This document shows positions 29,814 to 36,609 of a stretch of DNA of 64,000 bases, in pieces. Origin of the DNA: CAYTZH01 sp964442285 (lineage in GTDB: Bacteria; Myxococcota_A; UBA9160; JAFDET01); contig CAYTZH010000016.1 in NCBI GenBank assembly GCA_964442285.1, positions 1-64,000 on the forward strand. The letters are read 5' to 3'. The position numbers and the translations under genes are program-made. The stretch's first letter is position 1; every line of letters starts with the position of its first letter. The notes beneath the pieces were generated by a model. It did no database searches and was not told the DNA's origin. It saw nothing but the letters and a program-made list of their open reading frames with translations.

Positions 29814-29819
29814 TAATCT
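29814..29819 (+). promoter_or_regulatory. TAATCT, candidate -10 element of the hydrolase gene
   Basis: TAATCT lies 8 bases before the ATG at 29828, the spacing expected for a leaderless or nearly leaderless transcript; no Shine-Dalgarno sequence is present. Confidence 0.45.
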
Positions 29820-29827
29820 GACCATTC

Positions 29828-30742
29828 ATGCCCCTGGAAGCCCCCGCCTACCGCTATCCCGGCGCGCGCCGGCCCGACCGCGCCTACCGCGTCGACTCCG
29901 ACGGCCTCGGCGTGGCCGTCTACGAGTGGGGCGTGGCTACCGCGACCCCGCTCCTGCTCGCCCACGGGGGCTTCGACTTCGCCGGCACGTTCGACGTCTT
30001 TGCGCCGCTGCTCGCCGATGCGGGCTACCGGGTGGTCAGCTGGGACCACCGGGGCCACGGCGACTCGGACCACGCGCCGCTCTACTCCTGGCACGCCGAC
30101 CTGCGGGACGCCCTCGCGGTCCTCAATAGCGTGACCTCCGCGCCTATCCCCATGGTGGGCCACTCGAAGGGCGGCAGCGTGCTCATGCAGCTGTGCGAGG
30201 CGCGGCCCCATCGGGTGACCCGCTTCGTGAACATCGACGGCATGCCCTCGGGCTCGCCGGCGCCCGACGTGGCCGACCACGAGCGGACCCGGATGCTCGA
30301 CAGCGAGATCTCCGCCTGGCTCGACCGCCGCCTGCGGGCGGGGGAGCTCGAGCGGCGCGCCGGCACCCCGGACGACCTGGCGCGTCGGCGCGGCCGGATG
30401 AACCCGCGCCTCTCGCCGGAGTGGCTGCGCTACCTGGTGGAGATCGGCGCCCGGGAGGACGCCGACGGCTGGCGCTGGAAGCTCGATCCCATCCTGCGCT
30501 TCGGGGGCTTCGGGCCGTGGCGGCCCGACTGGTACCTCCATCGCCTCGCCGGCTTCCCCGTGCCCCTGCTGGGCCTGCTGGCGGGCATCGAGGAGCGGAT
30601 GGGCTGGGGCACCACCCGCAAGACCCTCGAGGGGTCGCTCCCGCGGGCGGCCGAGATCGTCGAGATGGAGGACTCCGGCCACTTCATCCACATCGAGCAC
30701 CCCGAGCGGGTCGCGCGGCTGGTCCTCGAGTTCCTGGCGTGA
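29828..30742 (+). CDS. Alpha/beta-hydrolase
   Basis: 304 residues. Alpha/beta-hydrolase hallmarks: oxyanion strand 'LLLAHGGFDFAGTFD', 'VVSWDHRGHGDS', nucleophile elbow 'MVGHSKGGSVL' with Ser near residue 112, and C-terminal His in 'DSGHFIHIEHPERVARLVLEFL'. It likely hydrolyses an ester or epoxide in the cytoplasm; no signal peptide. A second, much altered hydrolase gene overlaps its stop by four bases (GTGA). Substrate cannot be told. Confidence 0.87.
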   Translation: MPLEAPAYRYPGARRPDRAYRVDSDGLGVAVYEWGVATATPLLLAHGGFDFAGTFDVFAPLLADAGYRVVSWDHRGHGDSDHAPLYSWHADLRDALAVLNSVTSAPIPMVGHSKGGSVLMQLCEARPHRVTRFVNIDGMPSGSPAPDVADHERTRMLDSEISAWLDRRLRAGELERRAGTPDDLARRRGRMNPRLSPEWLRYLVEIGAREDADGWRWKLDPILRFGGFGPWRPDWYLHRLAGFPVPLLGLLAGIEERMGWGTTRKTLEGSLPRAAEIVEMEDSGHFIHIEHPERVARLVLEFLA

Positions 30743-31401
30743 TCGACTGGATCCAGCACGCCAAGGTGCGCCTGGCCCTGCACACCCTGCGCGCCGGCAG
30801 CGGCCGGCCGCTGCTCCTGCTCCACGGGCTGGCCGAGCGCTCGCCCCGCGCCCTGCCCGAAGAGCTCGCGGCCTGGCCCGGCCCGGTGCACGCGCTGGAC
30901 TTCACCGGCCACGGCGGCTCTACGGTGCCCCGGGGCGGCGGCTACACCTGCGAGCTGTTGATGGCCGATGCCGACCACGCCCTGGCTCATCTGGTCGGGC
31001 GGGACGGCGCGGACGGCGTGACCGTGGTGGGCCGCGGGCTCGGCGCCTACATCGCCCTGCTGATCGCCGGGGCGCGGCCCCAGCGGGTGGCGGGCGCGGT
31101 GCTCCGGGACGGACCGGGGCTGGCGGGGGGAAGCGCGCTCCCCGGCACGCCGCGCATCGACCAGGCGGACCCCAGCGCCGTGGCGCCTCCGGATCCCCTG
31201 GCGCTCGTGGAGCTCGGCAGCGACGTCCGCCCGCCGGACTACGCCACGGCCTACGTCCGCCAGGCCACCCATCTCTCGGCGCTCGACGTACCGATCCACG
31301 TCTGTGCCCTGGAGCGGCCCGAGTGGCTCCGGGCCGTCGTCGACCAGCCCGGCGTCCGGGTCTCGCGTCTGGCCGACGCGCTCGACCACTACGCGAAGTA
31401 G
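30739..31401 (+). CDS. Alpha/beta-hydrolase-fold protein lacking the nucleophile serine
   Basis: 220 residues from GTG, overlapping the true hydrolase before it. The fold is clear ('PLLLLHGLAERSP', 'VHALDFTGHGGST'), but the nucleophile elbow reads 'VVGRGLGAYIALL', giving G-R-G-L-G with Gly at about residue 100 instead of Ser. It is also shorter than usual (220 versus about 280), and no clear catalytic His remains apart from 'DHYAK' at the very end. It may be a regulatory or binding partner of the upstream hydrolase. Its TAG is two bases from the convergent gene's stop. Confidence 0.78.
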   Translation: MIDWIQHAKVRLALHTLRAGSGRPLLLLHGLAERSPRALPEELAAWPGPVHALDFTGHGGSTVPRGGGYTCELLMADADHALAHLVGRDGADGVTVVGRGLGAYIALLIAGARPQRVAGAVLRDGPGLAGGSALPGTPRIDQADPSAVAPPDPLALVELGSDVRPPDYATAYVRQATHLSALDVPIHVCALERPEWLRAVVDQPGVRVSRLADALDHYAK

Positions 31402-31403
31402 CC

Positions 31404-32441
31404 CTAGCGCCGGCGGCCGCTTCCGCGCTGGCGGCGGGTCGTCGTCGAGCGCTGGCGCTCGAAGCCGCCCTCGCGCCGCTGCCAGCTGCCCTGGCTCTCG
31501 CGCTCGCGGACCCGGCCATTGTCGAACTCGCGGCGGGAGCGGCCCTCCCAGCCACCCGAGCCCTCGCCGCTGCGCCAGCTCGAGCCCTCGCGGGTGGTGG
31601 TGGCGCTGCCGCCGCGGTCGGTGGTGGTCTCGGAGCGGCCCGACCCGTCGCGACCGCCCTCGTCGTTGCGCTCCCAGCTGCCGCTGCGGTCGGTGTTCCA
31701 GCCGCGCTCCTGGCCGTCGCGACCGGTGGCGGTGCCGCGGGTGCTCGACTCCACGCTGCCCGAGCCGTCGCCATTGCGCGTCACGCTGCCCTCGCTGCTG
31801 CGCTCGACGCTGCGGCCGCCGGAGCCCTCGGTGGTGGCGTCCCGGGTCCAGCTGCCGCCGTCCTCGGTCCGCTCGTAGGTGCCGCTCACGGTCTTGTCGA
31901 CGGACTCGCCGGTGTTCGGGTTGGTGACGGTCTTCTCGCGCTCCCAGCTCACGGAGCCGTCGTCGTTGCGCTGGGTGTCGCCCGAGCGCTCGCTCTCGAC
32001 CGAGCGGCCGGTCTCGGTATCGGTGAGGGTGCGGGAGGCGTCCCGCGACCAGGAGCCGTCCTCGTCGCGCTCCACGCTGGCGTCGCTCTCGCCCTCGATC
32101 TCGCGACCGCCGAGGGTCGTGCGCTCGCCGGTGGTGTCGCGGGTCCAGCCGTCCTCGGTGGGCGAGACGACGCTGGTCGCCTCGCCGGTGGCGGTGCGGC
32201 CGGACTCGACCTGGGTGCGCTCGAGGCTGCGGGTGCGGGTGTAGCCCCCGTCCTCGTTCGCCTCGAACTCGTTCTCGATCCGGGTCTCGATCGTGGCCGT
32301 GGCGCCGTCCTCGTCCTCGGCCTCGGCCTGGGCGGCGGCCAGGGGAGCCGCGGCCAGGGCGGCGATCAGGGCGCCGGCGAGGGGGCGGGGAAGGGTAGGG
32401 CGTCGGGGGCGGGGAAGGGCAGGGCGTCGAGTGCGGTCCAT
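31404..32441 (-). CDS. Exported Thr/Ser/Arg/Glu-rich repetitive protein
   Basis: 345 residues. After a basic start and hydrophobic signal ('PLAGALIAALAAAPLAAAQA', cleavage near residue 38), the rest is low-complexity and highly charged with no hydrophobic core. It consists of imperfect units of about 25-35 residues built from T-x-T-G-x-S/E, a short E/S stretch, then an acidic-Gly-aromatic element such as 'DEDGSWSRDASRT', 'NDDGSVSWEREKT', 'TEDGGSWTRDATT' and 'RSGSWERNDEG'. No known domain is recognised. It is probably disordered or forms a beta-repeat on the cell surface or in the periplasm. It stands alone, convergent with the hydrolase pair. Confidence 0.75.
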   Translation of the reverse strand: MDRTRRPALPRPRRPTLPRPLAGALIAALAAAPLAAAQAEAEDEDGATATIETRIENEFEANEDGGYTRTRSLERTQVESGRTATGEATSVVSPTEDGWTRDTTGERTTLGGREIEGESDASVERDEDGSWSRDASRTLTDTETGRSVESERSGDTQRNDDGSVSWEREKTVTNPNTGESVDKTVSGTYERTEDGGSWTRDATTEGSGGRSVERSSEGSVTRNGDGSGSVESSTRGTATGRDGQERGWNTDRSGSWERNDEGGRDGSGRSETTTDRGGSATTTREGSSWRSGEGSGGWEGRSRREFDNGRVRERESQGSWQRREGGFERQRSTTTRRQRGSGRRR

Positions 32442-32526
32442 GGGCTCTCTCCGAAGTGGCTGGGTCTCCTGACGGAACCCCCGCCCGGCCCGGAGGTTTC
32501 GCGCTCGTATCGGCCCGCCCGGCGAC

Positions 32527-32532
32527 TATCCT
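32527..32532 (+). promoter_or_regulatory. TATCCT, candidate -10 element of the LLM oxidoreductase gene
   Basis: TATCCT sits 8 bases before the ATG at 32541; no ribosome site lies between. It belongs to the set of start-proximal TANNNT hexamers in this window. Confidence 0.45.
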
Positions 32533-32540
32533 AGCGCCCG

Positions 32541-33344
32541 ATGAAGCTGGGCGTGGCGCTGCGCAACATGGGGCCCCAGTCCGCTCCGGCGCTGCTCGTG
32601 GATTGCGCCCGGGCTGCCGACGCGTCGGGGCTCGACAGCCTCTGGCTCGCGGACCACGTCGCCATCCCCCCGGACGACGCGGAGGGCTCCGGCGGCCGCT
32701 ACCTGGACATCCTGGCCACGCTGGCCTTCCTGGCGGGCATCACCCGGCACATCGGCCTGGGGGCCGGGGTGCTGGTGGCTCCCTACCGGCCCCCGCTGCC
32801 CACCGCCAAGTGGCTGGCCACGATCCAGGAGCTCTCGGGCGGTCGCCTGCTGCTGGGGGTGGGCGTCGGCTGGATGCCGGCCGAGTTCCGCGCCCTGGGC
32901 GTGGACCGCGGCCGCCGCGGCGCCCTCACCGACGAGGCCCTGGCGTTCTGGCAGCGCTGCTTCGAGGCCGATGAGGTGGAGGCCCACGGCCAGCCATTCC
33001 TCTTCCGCCCCCGGCCCCCGCGGCCGCCGCTGTTCGTGGGCGGGGCGCCGCCCCAGGCCCTGGCCCGGACGCTCCGCTTCGGCGACGGCTGGATGCCCAT
33101 GGGGGGCGACCCCGAGTCGCTGCGCGGGCCCATCGCCGAGCTGCGCGCGCGAGCGGCCGAGGCGGGTCGGCCCGTGCCCGAGGTGGTGACCTTCACCCGC
33201 CTGCCCCTCGACGAGACGGCCCGGGCGCGGGCCCAGCTCTCGGCCCTGGAGGACGTCGGGGTGACCCGGGTGGTGCACGGCATGGGACGCTATCCCGACG
33301 CGGAGAGCTTCCGCCGCGAGGTGGACGCCCTGGCCGCCCTGTAG
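32541..33344 (+). CDS. F420-dependent LLM-class oxidoreductase
   Basis: 267 residues. Luciferase-like barrel: 'LGVALRNMG', 'ADASGLDSLWLADHVAIP', 'IGLGAGVLVAPYRPPLPTAKWLATIQELSGGRLLLGVGVGWM', and 'PLFVGGAPPQALARTLRFGDGWMPMG'. The 'LGVGVGWMPAEF' and 'ALTDEALAFWQRCFEAD' segments are typical of the TIGR03619 F420-binding group. It is a cytoplasmic redox enzyme of unknown substrate. It stands alone between the repetitive exported protein and the reverse SDR/FKBP operon. Confidence 0.86.
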   Translation: MKLGVALRNMGPQSAPALLVDCARAADASGLDSLWLADHVAIPPDDAEGSGGRYLDILATLAFLAGITRHIGLGAGVLVAPYRPPLPTAKWLATIQELSGGRLLLGVGVGWMPAEFRALGVDRGRRGALTDEALAFWQRCFEADEVEAHGQPFLFRPRPPRPPLFVGGAPPQALARTLRFGDGWMPMGGDPESLRGPIAELRARAAEAGRPVPEVVTFTRLPLDETARARAQLSALEDVGVTRVVHGMGRYPDAESFRREVDALAAL

Positions 33345-33368
33345 GACGCCGCCGAGCGACGGCCAAGC

Positions 33369-34154
33369 TCAGGGCCGGGTGTCGATCCGGCGGAAGACCA
33401 GCTCCATCGCCCGCCGCGGCAGCTCGACGAGGCCCGTCAGGGGGCGCAGGTTGGCGGGCAACACCACGTTGCGGCGGCCCTGGCGGATGGCGGCCACGAT
33501 GTCGCCCACCACGCGCTCGAGGGGGATGCGGACCTCCTGCACCGAGCGCTTGCCCCGCAGGCGGGCGTAGGGCCCGTAGGCCTGGGTCTTGTCGTCCATC
33601 TCGGTGGACGTGCTGCCGATCTGCACCAGGGTGAGCCCCACGGGCAGGCCGCGCAGCTCGAGGCGGAGCCCCGCGGTGTACTGGGCCAGGCCCGCCTTGC
33701 TCGCGGCGTAGTGCACGAGGCCGGGCGGGGGCATGACACCGGCGATCGACCCCACATTCACCACGTGGCCGCCCCCGCGCTCGAGCATGCGCGGGATCGC
33801 CTCCTGGCAGAGCTGGATCGGCGCGAGCAGGTTGGTGCGGAAGAGCGCCTCGATGTCCGCCTCGTCCTGGTCGAGGGCGTAGCCCACGATGGAGACGCCG
33901 GCGTTGTTGATCAGCACGTCGAGCGGGCCGGCCTTCTCCTCCACCCGCCCGATCAGGCCGCGCACCTCGTCGGGGCTGGCGAGATCCGTCGGGAACGCGG
34001 CGGCACCGAGCTCCGCGGCCAGCGCCTCGAGCGGCCCCGGGCTGCGCGCCACCAGGGCGAGCTCCGCGCCCTCCGTCCGCAGGCGGGTCGCCAGCGCGCG
34101 GCCGATGCCGCGGCTGGCCCCGGTCAGGAGCACGCGCTTGCCGGCGAGCTCCAC
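33369..34154 (-). CDS. Short-chain dehydrogenase/reductase
   Basis: 261 residues from the GTG at 34154, two bases after the FKBP gene stop. SDR signatures: cofactor loop 'LLTGASRGIGRAL' at about residues 9-21, 'DVLINNAG' near 80, catalytic Ser in 'NVGSIAGVM' and 'YAASK' near 150. Acidic/basic residues after the glycine loop do not settle NADH against NADPH. The C-terminal extension 'LPRRAMELVFRRIDTRP' suggests membrane association, as in the DHRS/ketosteroid reductase group. It is an oxidoreductase on an alcohol or ketone; lipid substrates are likely but unproven. Confidence 0.87.
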   Translation of the reverse strand: MELAGKRVLLTGASRGIGRALATRLRTEGAELALVARSPGPLEALAAELGAAAFPTDLASPDEVRGLIGRVEEKAGPLDVLINNAGVSIVGYALDQDEADIEALFRTNLLAPIQLCQEAIPRMLERGGGHVVNVGSIAGVMPPPGLVHYAASKAGLAQYTAGLRLELRGLPVGLTLVQIGSTSTEMDDKTQAYGPYARLRGKRSVQEVRIPLERVVGDIVAAIRQGRRNVVLPANLRPLTGLVELPRRAMELVFRRIDTRP

Positions 34155-34156
34155 CG

Positions 34157-34924
34157 CTAGCCGGCGATTTCGATCAGCTCCACCTCGAAGACGAGGGTGG
34201 CGCCCGGCGAGATGCGCGGCGGCAGGCCCCGGTCGCCATAGGCGATGTCCGAGGGGCAGACGAGCTGCGCCTTGCCGCCCACCTTCATCTTCTGGAGGGC
34301 CTCGGTCCAGCAGGGGATCACGCCGTTGAGGGGGAAGGTGGCGGGCTGGCCCCGCTGCACCGAGCTGTCGAAGACCGAGCCGTCGATCAGCTTGCCCTGG
34401 TAGTGCACGGTGACCTTGTCGGAGGCCGCGGGCGAGGCGCCCTCGCCCTCCTGCTGCACGATCATGATCAGCCCCGAGTCGAAGCGCTGGGCGCCGGCCT
34501 CCTGGGCCTTGGCCTCCTCGAAGACCTTGCCGGCCTCCTTGGCCGCCGCCGCCAGCACGGCCGAGCGGCGCTGGGCCAGGGCCTGGACCTGCTGCTGGTA
34601 GGCGTCGACGTCGACCCGCGCCATGGCGTTGGAGGCGGCGTCCTGGATGCCCTGCTTCAGGGCGTCCAGCTCCGACTGGTTCAGGTCCAGGGGCTGCACG
34701 TTGCGTCCGAGGCCGAAGCCCAGGGCGTAGGCCGTCTTCTGCTCCTCGGTCTCGAGGGCGCCCGCGGGCGCCGCCGTCCCGGTGGCCGCGGCGGCGGGCT
34801 CGCCCGAGGGCGCAGCGGAGGTCTCGGGGGCGTCGCTCCCGGCGCCGGTCTGTCCCGGCTGGCACGCGGCCAGCAGGACGAGCGCGGCCGCCCAGGCGAG
34901 GGGTCTTCGGATGCGGGGGGTCAC
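34157..34924 (-). CDS. FKBP-type peptidyl-prolyl isomerase lipoprotein (Mip-like)
   Basis: 255 residues from the GTG at 34924; longer frames run through a 5' repeat. The signal 'LAWAAALVLLAAC' ends in a good lipobox (Cys21). A disordered Ala/Pro/Ser linker (about 22-60) leads to an FKBP N-terminal helical dimerisation region ('EEQKTAYALGFGLGRNV' ... 'VFEEAKAQEAGAQRF') and then the FKBP domain ('DKVTVHYQGKLIDGSVFDSS', 'GVIPCWTEALQKMKVGGKAQLVCPSDIAYGDRG', 'LVFEVELIEIA'). It catalyses proline isomerisation during folding of envelope proteins, anchored to a membrane. It is first in a two-gene operon with the SDR. Confidence 0.9.
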   Translation of the reverse strand: MTPRIRRPLAWAAALVLLAACQPGQTGAGSDAPETSAAPSGEPAAAATGTAAPAGALETEEQKTAYALGFGLGRNVQPLDLNQSELDALKQGIQDAASNAMARVDVDAYQQQVQALAQRRSAVLAAAAKEAGKVFEEAKAQEAGAQRFDSGLIMIVQQEGEGASPAASDKVTVHYQGKLIDGSVFDSSVQRGQPATFPLNGVIPCWTEALQKMKVGGKAQLVCPSDIAYGDRGLPPRISPGATLVFEVELIEIAG

Positions 34925-34941
34925 GGACAGCTCCTTCTCGA

Positions 34942-34980
34942 TCTCGTGGGGCACACAGCCTCGGTCTCGTGGGGCACACA
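34942..34980. repeat. Two direct 16-bp repeats ahead of the FKBP gene
   Basis: TCTCGTGGGGCACACA occurs at 34942-34957 and 34965-34980 (23-base period), 18 bases upstream of the FKBP start. On the coding strand the units read TGTGTGCCCCACGAGA. A 23-base spacing puts the copies about two helical turns apart, as expected for paired protein sites; the alternative is a simple leader duplication. Confidence 0.7.
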
Positions 34981-35013
34981 AGCTAGGGAAAAACGGGCAC
35001 GGGTCGAGCCGCG

Positions 35014-36570
35014 CTAGGGTCGCATTCCCCGGGCCTTCGGGCCGGGACGAATAGCGCCGATCTCGGCGGCCCGCCGCGCCCAGGCCACCAACAGGGGCCG
35101 GGTCTCGCGGGGGTCGACGATCTCCTCCACGCCGAAGGCCTCCGCCGTGAGGAAGGGCGACCGGAGCGAGGCGAGGTCGCCCTCGAGCCGCTGGCGCAGG
35201 GCGTCCGGGTCGTCGGCGGCCTCGAGCTGGCGCCGGTAGGCGGCTTCCACACCGCCCTCGATGGGCAGCGACCCCCACTCACCCGACGGCCAGGCGTAGC
35301 GGGTGTTGAGCCGGTGGTGGGCTCCGTGGCCGGCGCCCGCCACCCCGAAGCACTTGCGGACCAGGATCGTCGCCCAGGGGACGCTGGCCTGGTAGACGGC
35401 CGCCAGGGCGCGGGCGCCGTGGCGGATCGTGCCCCGGCCCTCGGCCTCGACCCCCACCGCGAAGCCCGGGTTGTCGACGAAGTAGACGACCGGCAGCTGG
35501 AAGGTGTCACACAGGTCCACGAAGCGGGCCAGCTTCTGGGAGGCGGCGGCGTCCAGGGCTCCCGCCAGCCACTTGGGGTCGTTGGCCAGGACGCCGACCG
35601 GGACGCCGTCGAGCCGGCCCAGGGCCGTGATCAGGGAGCGGCCGAAGCCGGCCCCCAGCTCGAAGAGCGAGTCCCCGTCGAGCACGAGGCGGAGGATCCT
35701 GCGCATGTCGTAGACCCGGCGCCGCTCCCGGGGCACGAGCGAGAGCAGCGCCTCCTCGCGGCGCTCCGGATCGTCTTCCGGCTCGAGCCGGGGCGGGGCC
35801 TCCCACACCGAGCTCGGCAGGTAGGACAGGAAGCGCGCGACCTGGGCGAAGGCGTCGTCTTCGTCCGCCGCGACGTTGTCCACCGCCCCGCTCGCCGCGT
35901 GCACCTTCGCCCCGCCGAGGGTCTCCTTGTCCACGTCGCGGCCCAGGGCCCGACGCACCACCGGGGGGCCGGCCACGAAGACCTGGCTGGTGTCCCTCAC
36001 CATCACCGAGAAGTGGCTGGCGGTCACCCGGGCTGCCCCGAGCCCGGCCACGGGTCCCAAGGCCGCGGCCACCACCGGGACCTCCGAGAGGAGCGCCACG
36101 GACACGTCCCAGTCCGGGATCCAGGGCACGTAGGAGCGGCGCATCTTGGTCTGCTGCTTCACGCTCCCGCCACCGCCGGTGCCGTCCACCAGACGAACCA
36201 GGGGCAGGCGCAGCTCGCGGGCGGCCCGCTCGGCCCAGCCCATCTTGTTGCCCATGGCCCCGTCGGCGGCGCCGCCGCGCACGGTGAAGTCGTCGCCGCC
36301 CACCACCACCGGACGATCCTGCAGCATGCCGCGCCCGCACACGAAGTTGGAGGGCCGGAAGCCCACCAGGCGTCCTTCGTCGTCGTACTCGCCGAAGCCC
36401 GCCAGGCTGCCGATCTCCCGGAAGCTGTCGGGATCGAGCAGGCGGTCCAGCCGCTCCCGCACCGTGAGGCGTCCGGCGGCGTGGGCGCGGGCGACGCGCT
36501 CCTCGCCCCCCATCTGGCGCGCCAGGGCGCGTCGGTGCTCCAGCTCCTCGAGCTCGGGCTTCCAGGACAT
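35014..36570 (-). CDS. Acyl-CoA carboxyltransferase (PCCB/MCCB-like beta subunit)
   Basis: 518 residues from the ATG at 36570 ('MSWKPELEEL'); an in-frame ATG nine bases earlier is also possible. Two crotonase-like halves are visible: N-terminal 'HAAGRLTVRERLDRLLDPDSFREIG' and 'LRLPLVRLVDGTGGGG', C-terminal 'VGVLANDPKWLAGALDAAASQKLARFVDLCDTFQLPVVYFVDNPGF' and 'VRKCFGVAGAGHG'. This is the carboxyltransferase of biotin-dependent acyl-CoA carboxylases, or a decarboxylase relative. No biotin carboxylase or biotin carrier gene is in the window, so the partner is elsewhere. It is divergent from the antiporter gene. Confidence 0.87.
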   Translation of the reverse strand: MSWKPELEELEHRRALARQMGGEERVARAHAAGRLTVRERLDRLLDPDSFREIGSLAGFGEYDDEGRLVGFRPSNFVCGRGMLQDRPVVVGGDDFTVRGGAADGAMGNKMGWAERAARELRLPLVRLVDGTGGGGSVKQQTKMRRSYVPWIPDWDVSVALLSEVPVVAAALGPVAGLGAARVTASHFSVMVRDTSQVFVAGPPVVRRALGRDVDKETLGGAKVHAASGAVDNVAADEDDAFAQVARFLSYLPSSVWEAPPRLEPEDDPERREEALLSLVPRERRRVYDMRRILRLVLDGDSLFELGAGFGRSLITALGRLDGVPVGVLANDPKWLAGALDAAASQKLARFVDLCDTFQLPVVYFVDNPGFAVGVEAEGRGTIRHGARALAAVYQASVPWATILVRKCFGVAGAGHGAHHRLNTRYAWPSGEWGSLPIEGGVEAAYRRQLEAADDPDALRQRLEGDLASLRSPFLTAEAFGVEEIVDPRETRPLLVAWARRAAEIGAIRPGPKARGMRP

Positions 36571-36597
36571 CCGGCGCATGGTAGCCGAGGCTGGAGC

Positions 36598-36603
36598 TAG
36601 GAT
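36598..36603 (+). promoter_or_regulatory. TAGGAT, candidate -10 element of the antiporter gene
   Basis: TAGGAT ends 6 bases before the GTG at 36610 in the short gap between divergent genes. The GGGGAGG that follows overlaps it and could also be a ribosome site, so leaderless initiation is less certain here. Confidence 0.35.
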
Positions 36604-36609
36604 GGGGAG

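Noticed and set aside
34942..34980. Two repeats before the FKBP gene as an attachment site or mobile-element end
   Set aside because: No integrase, transposase or second distant copy was seen; the units are only 23 bases apart.
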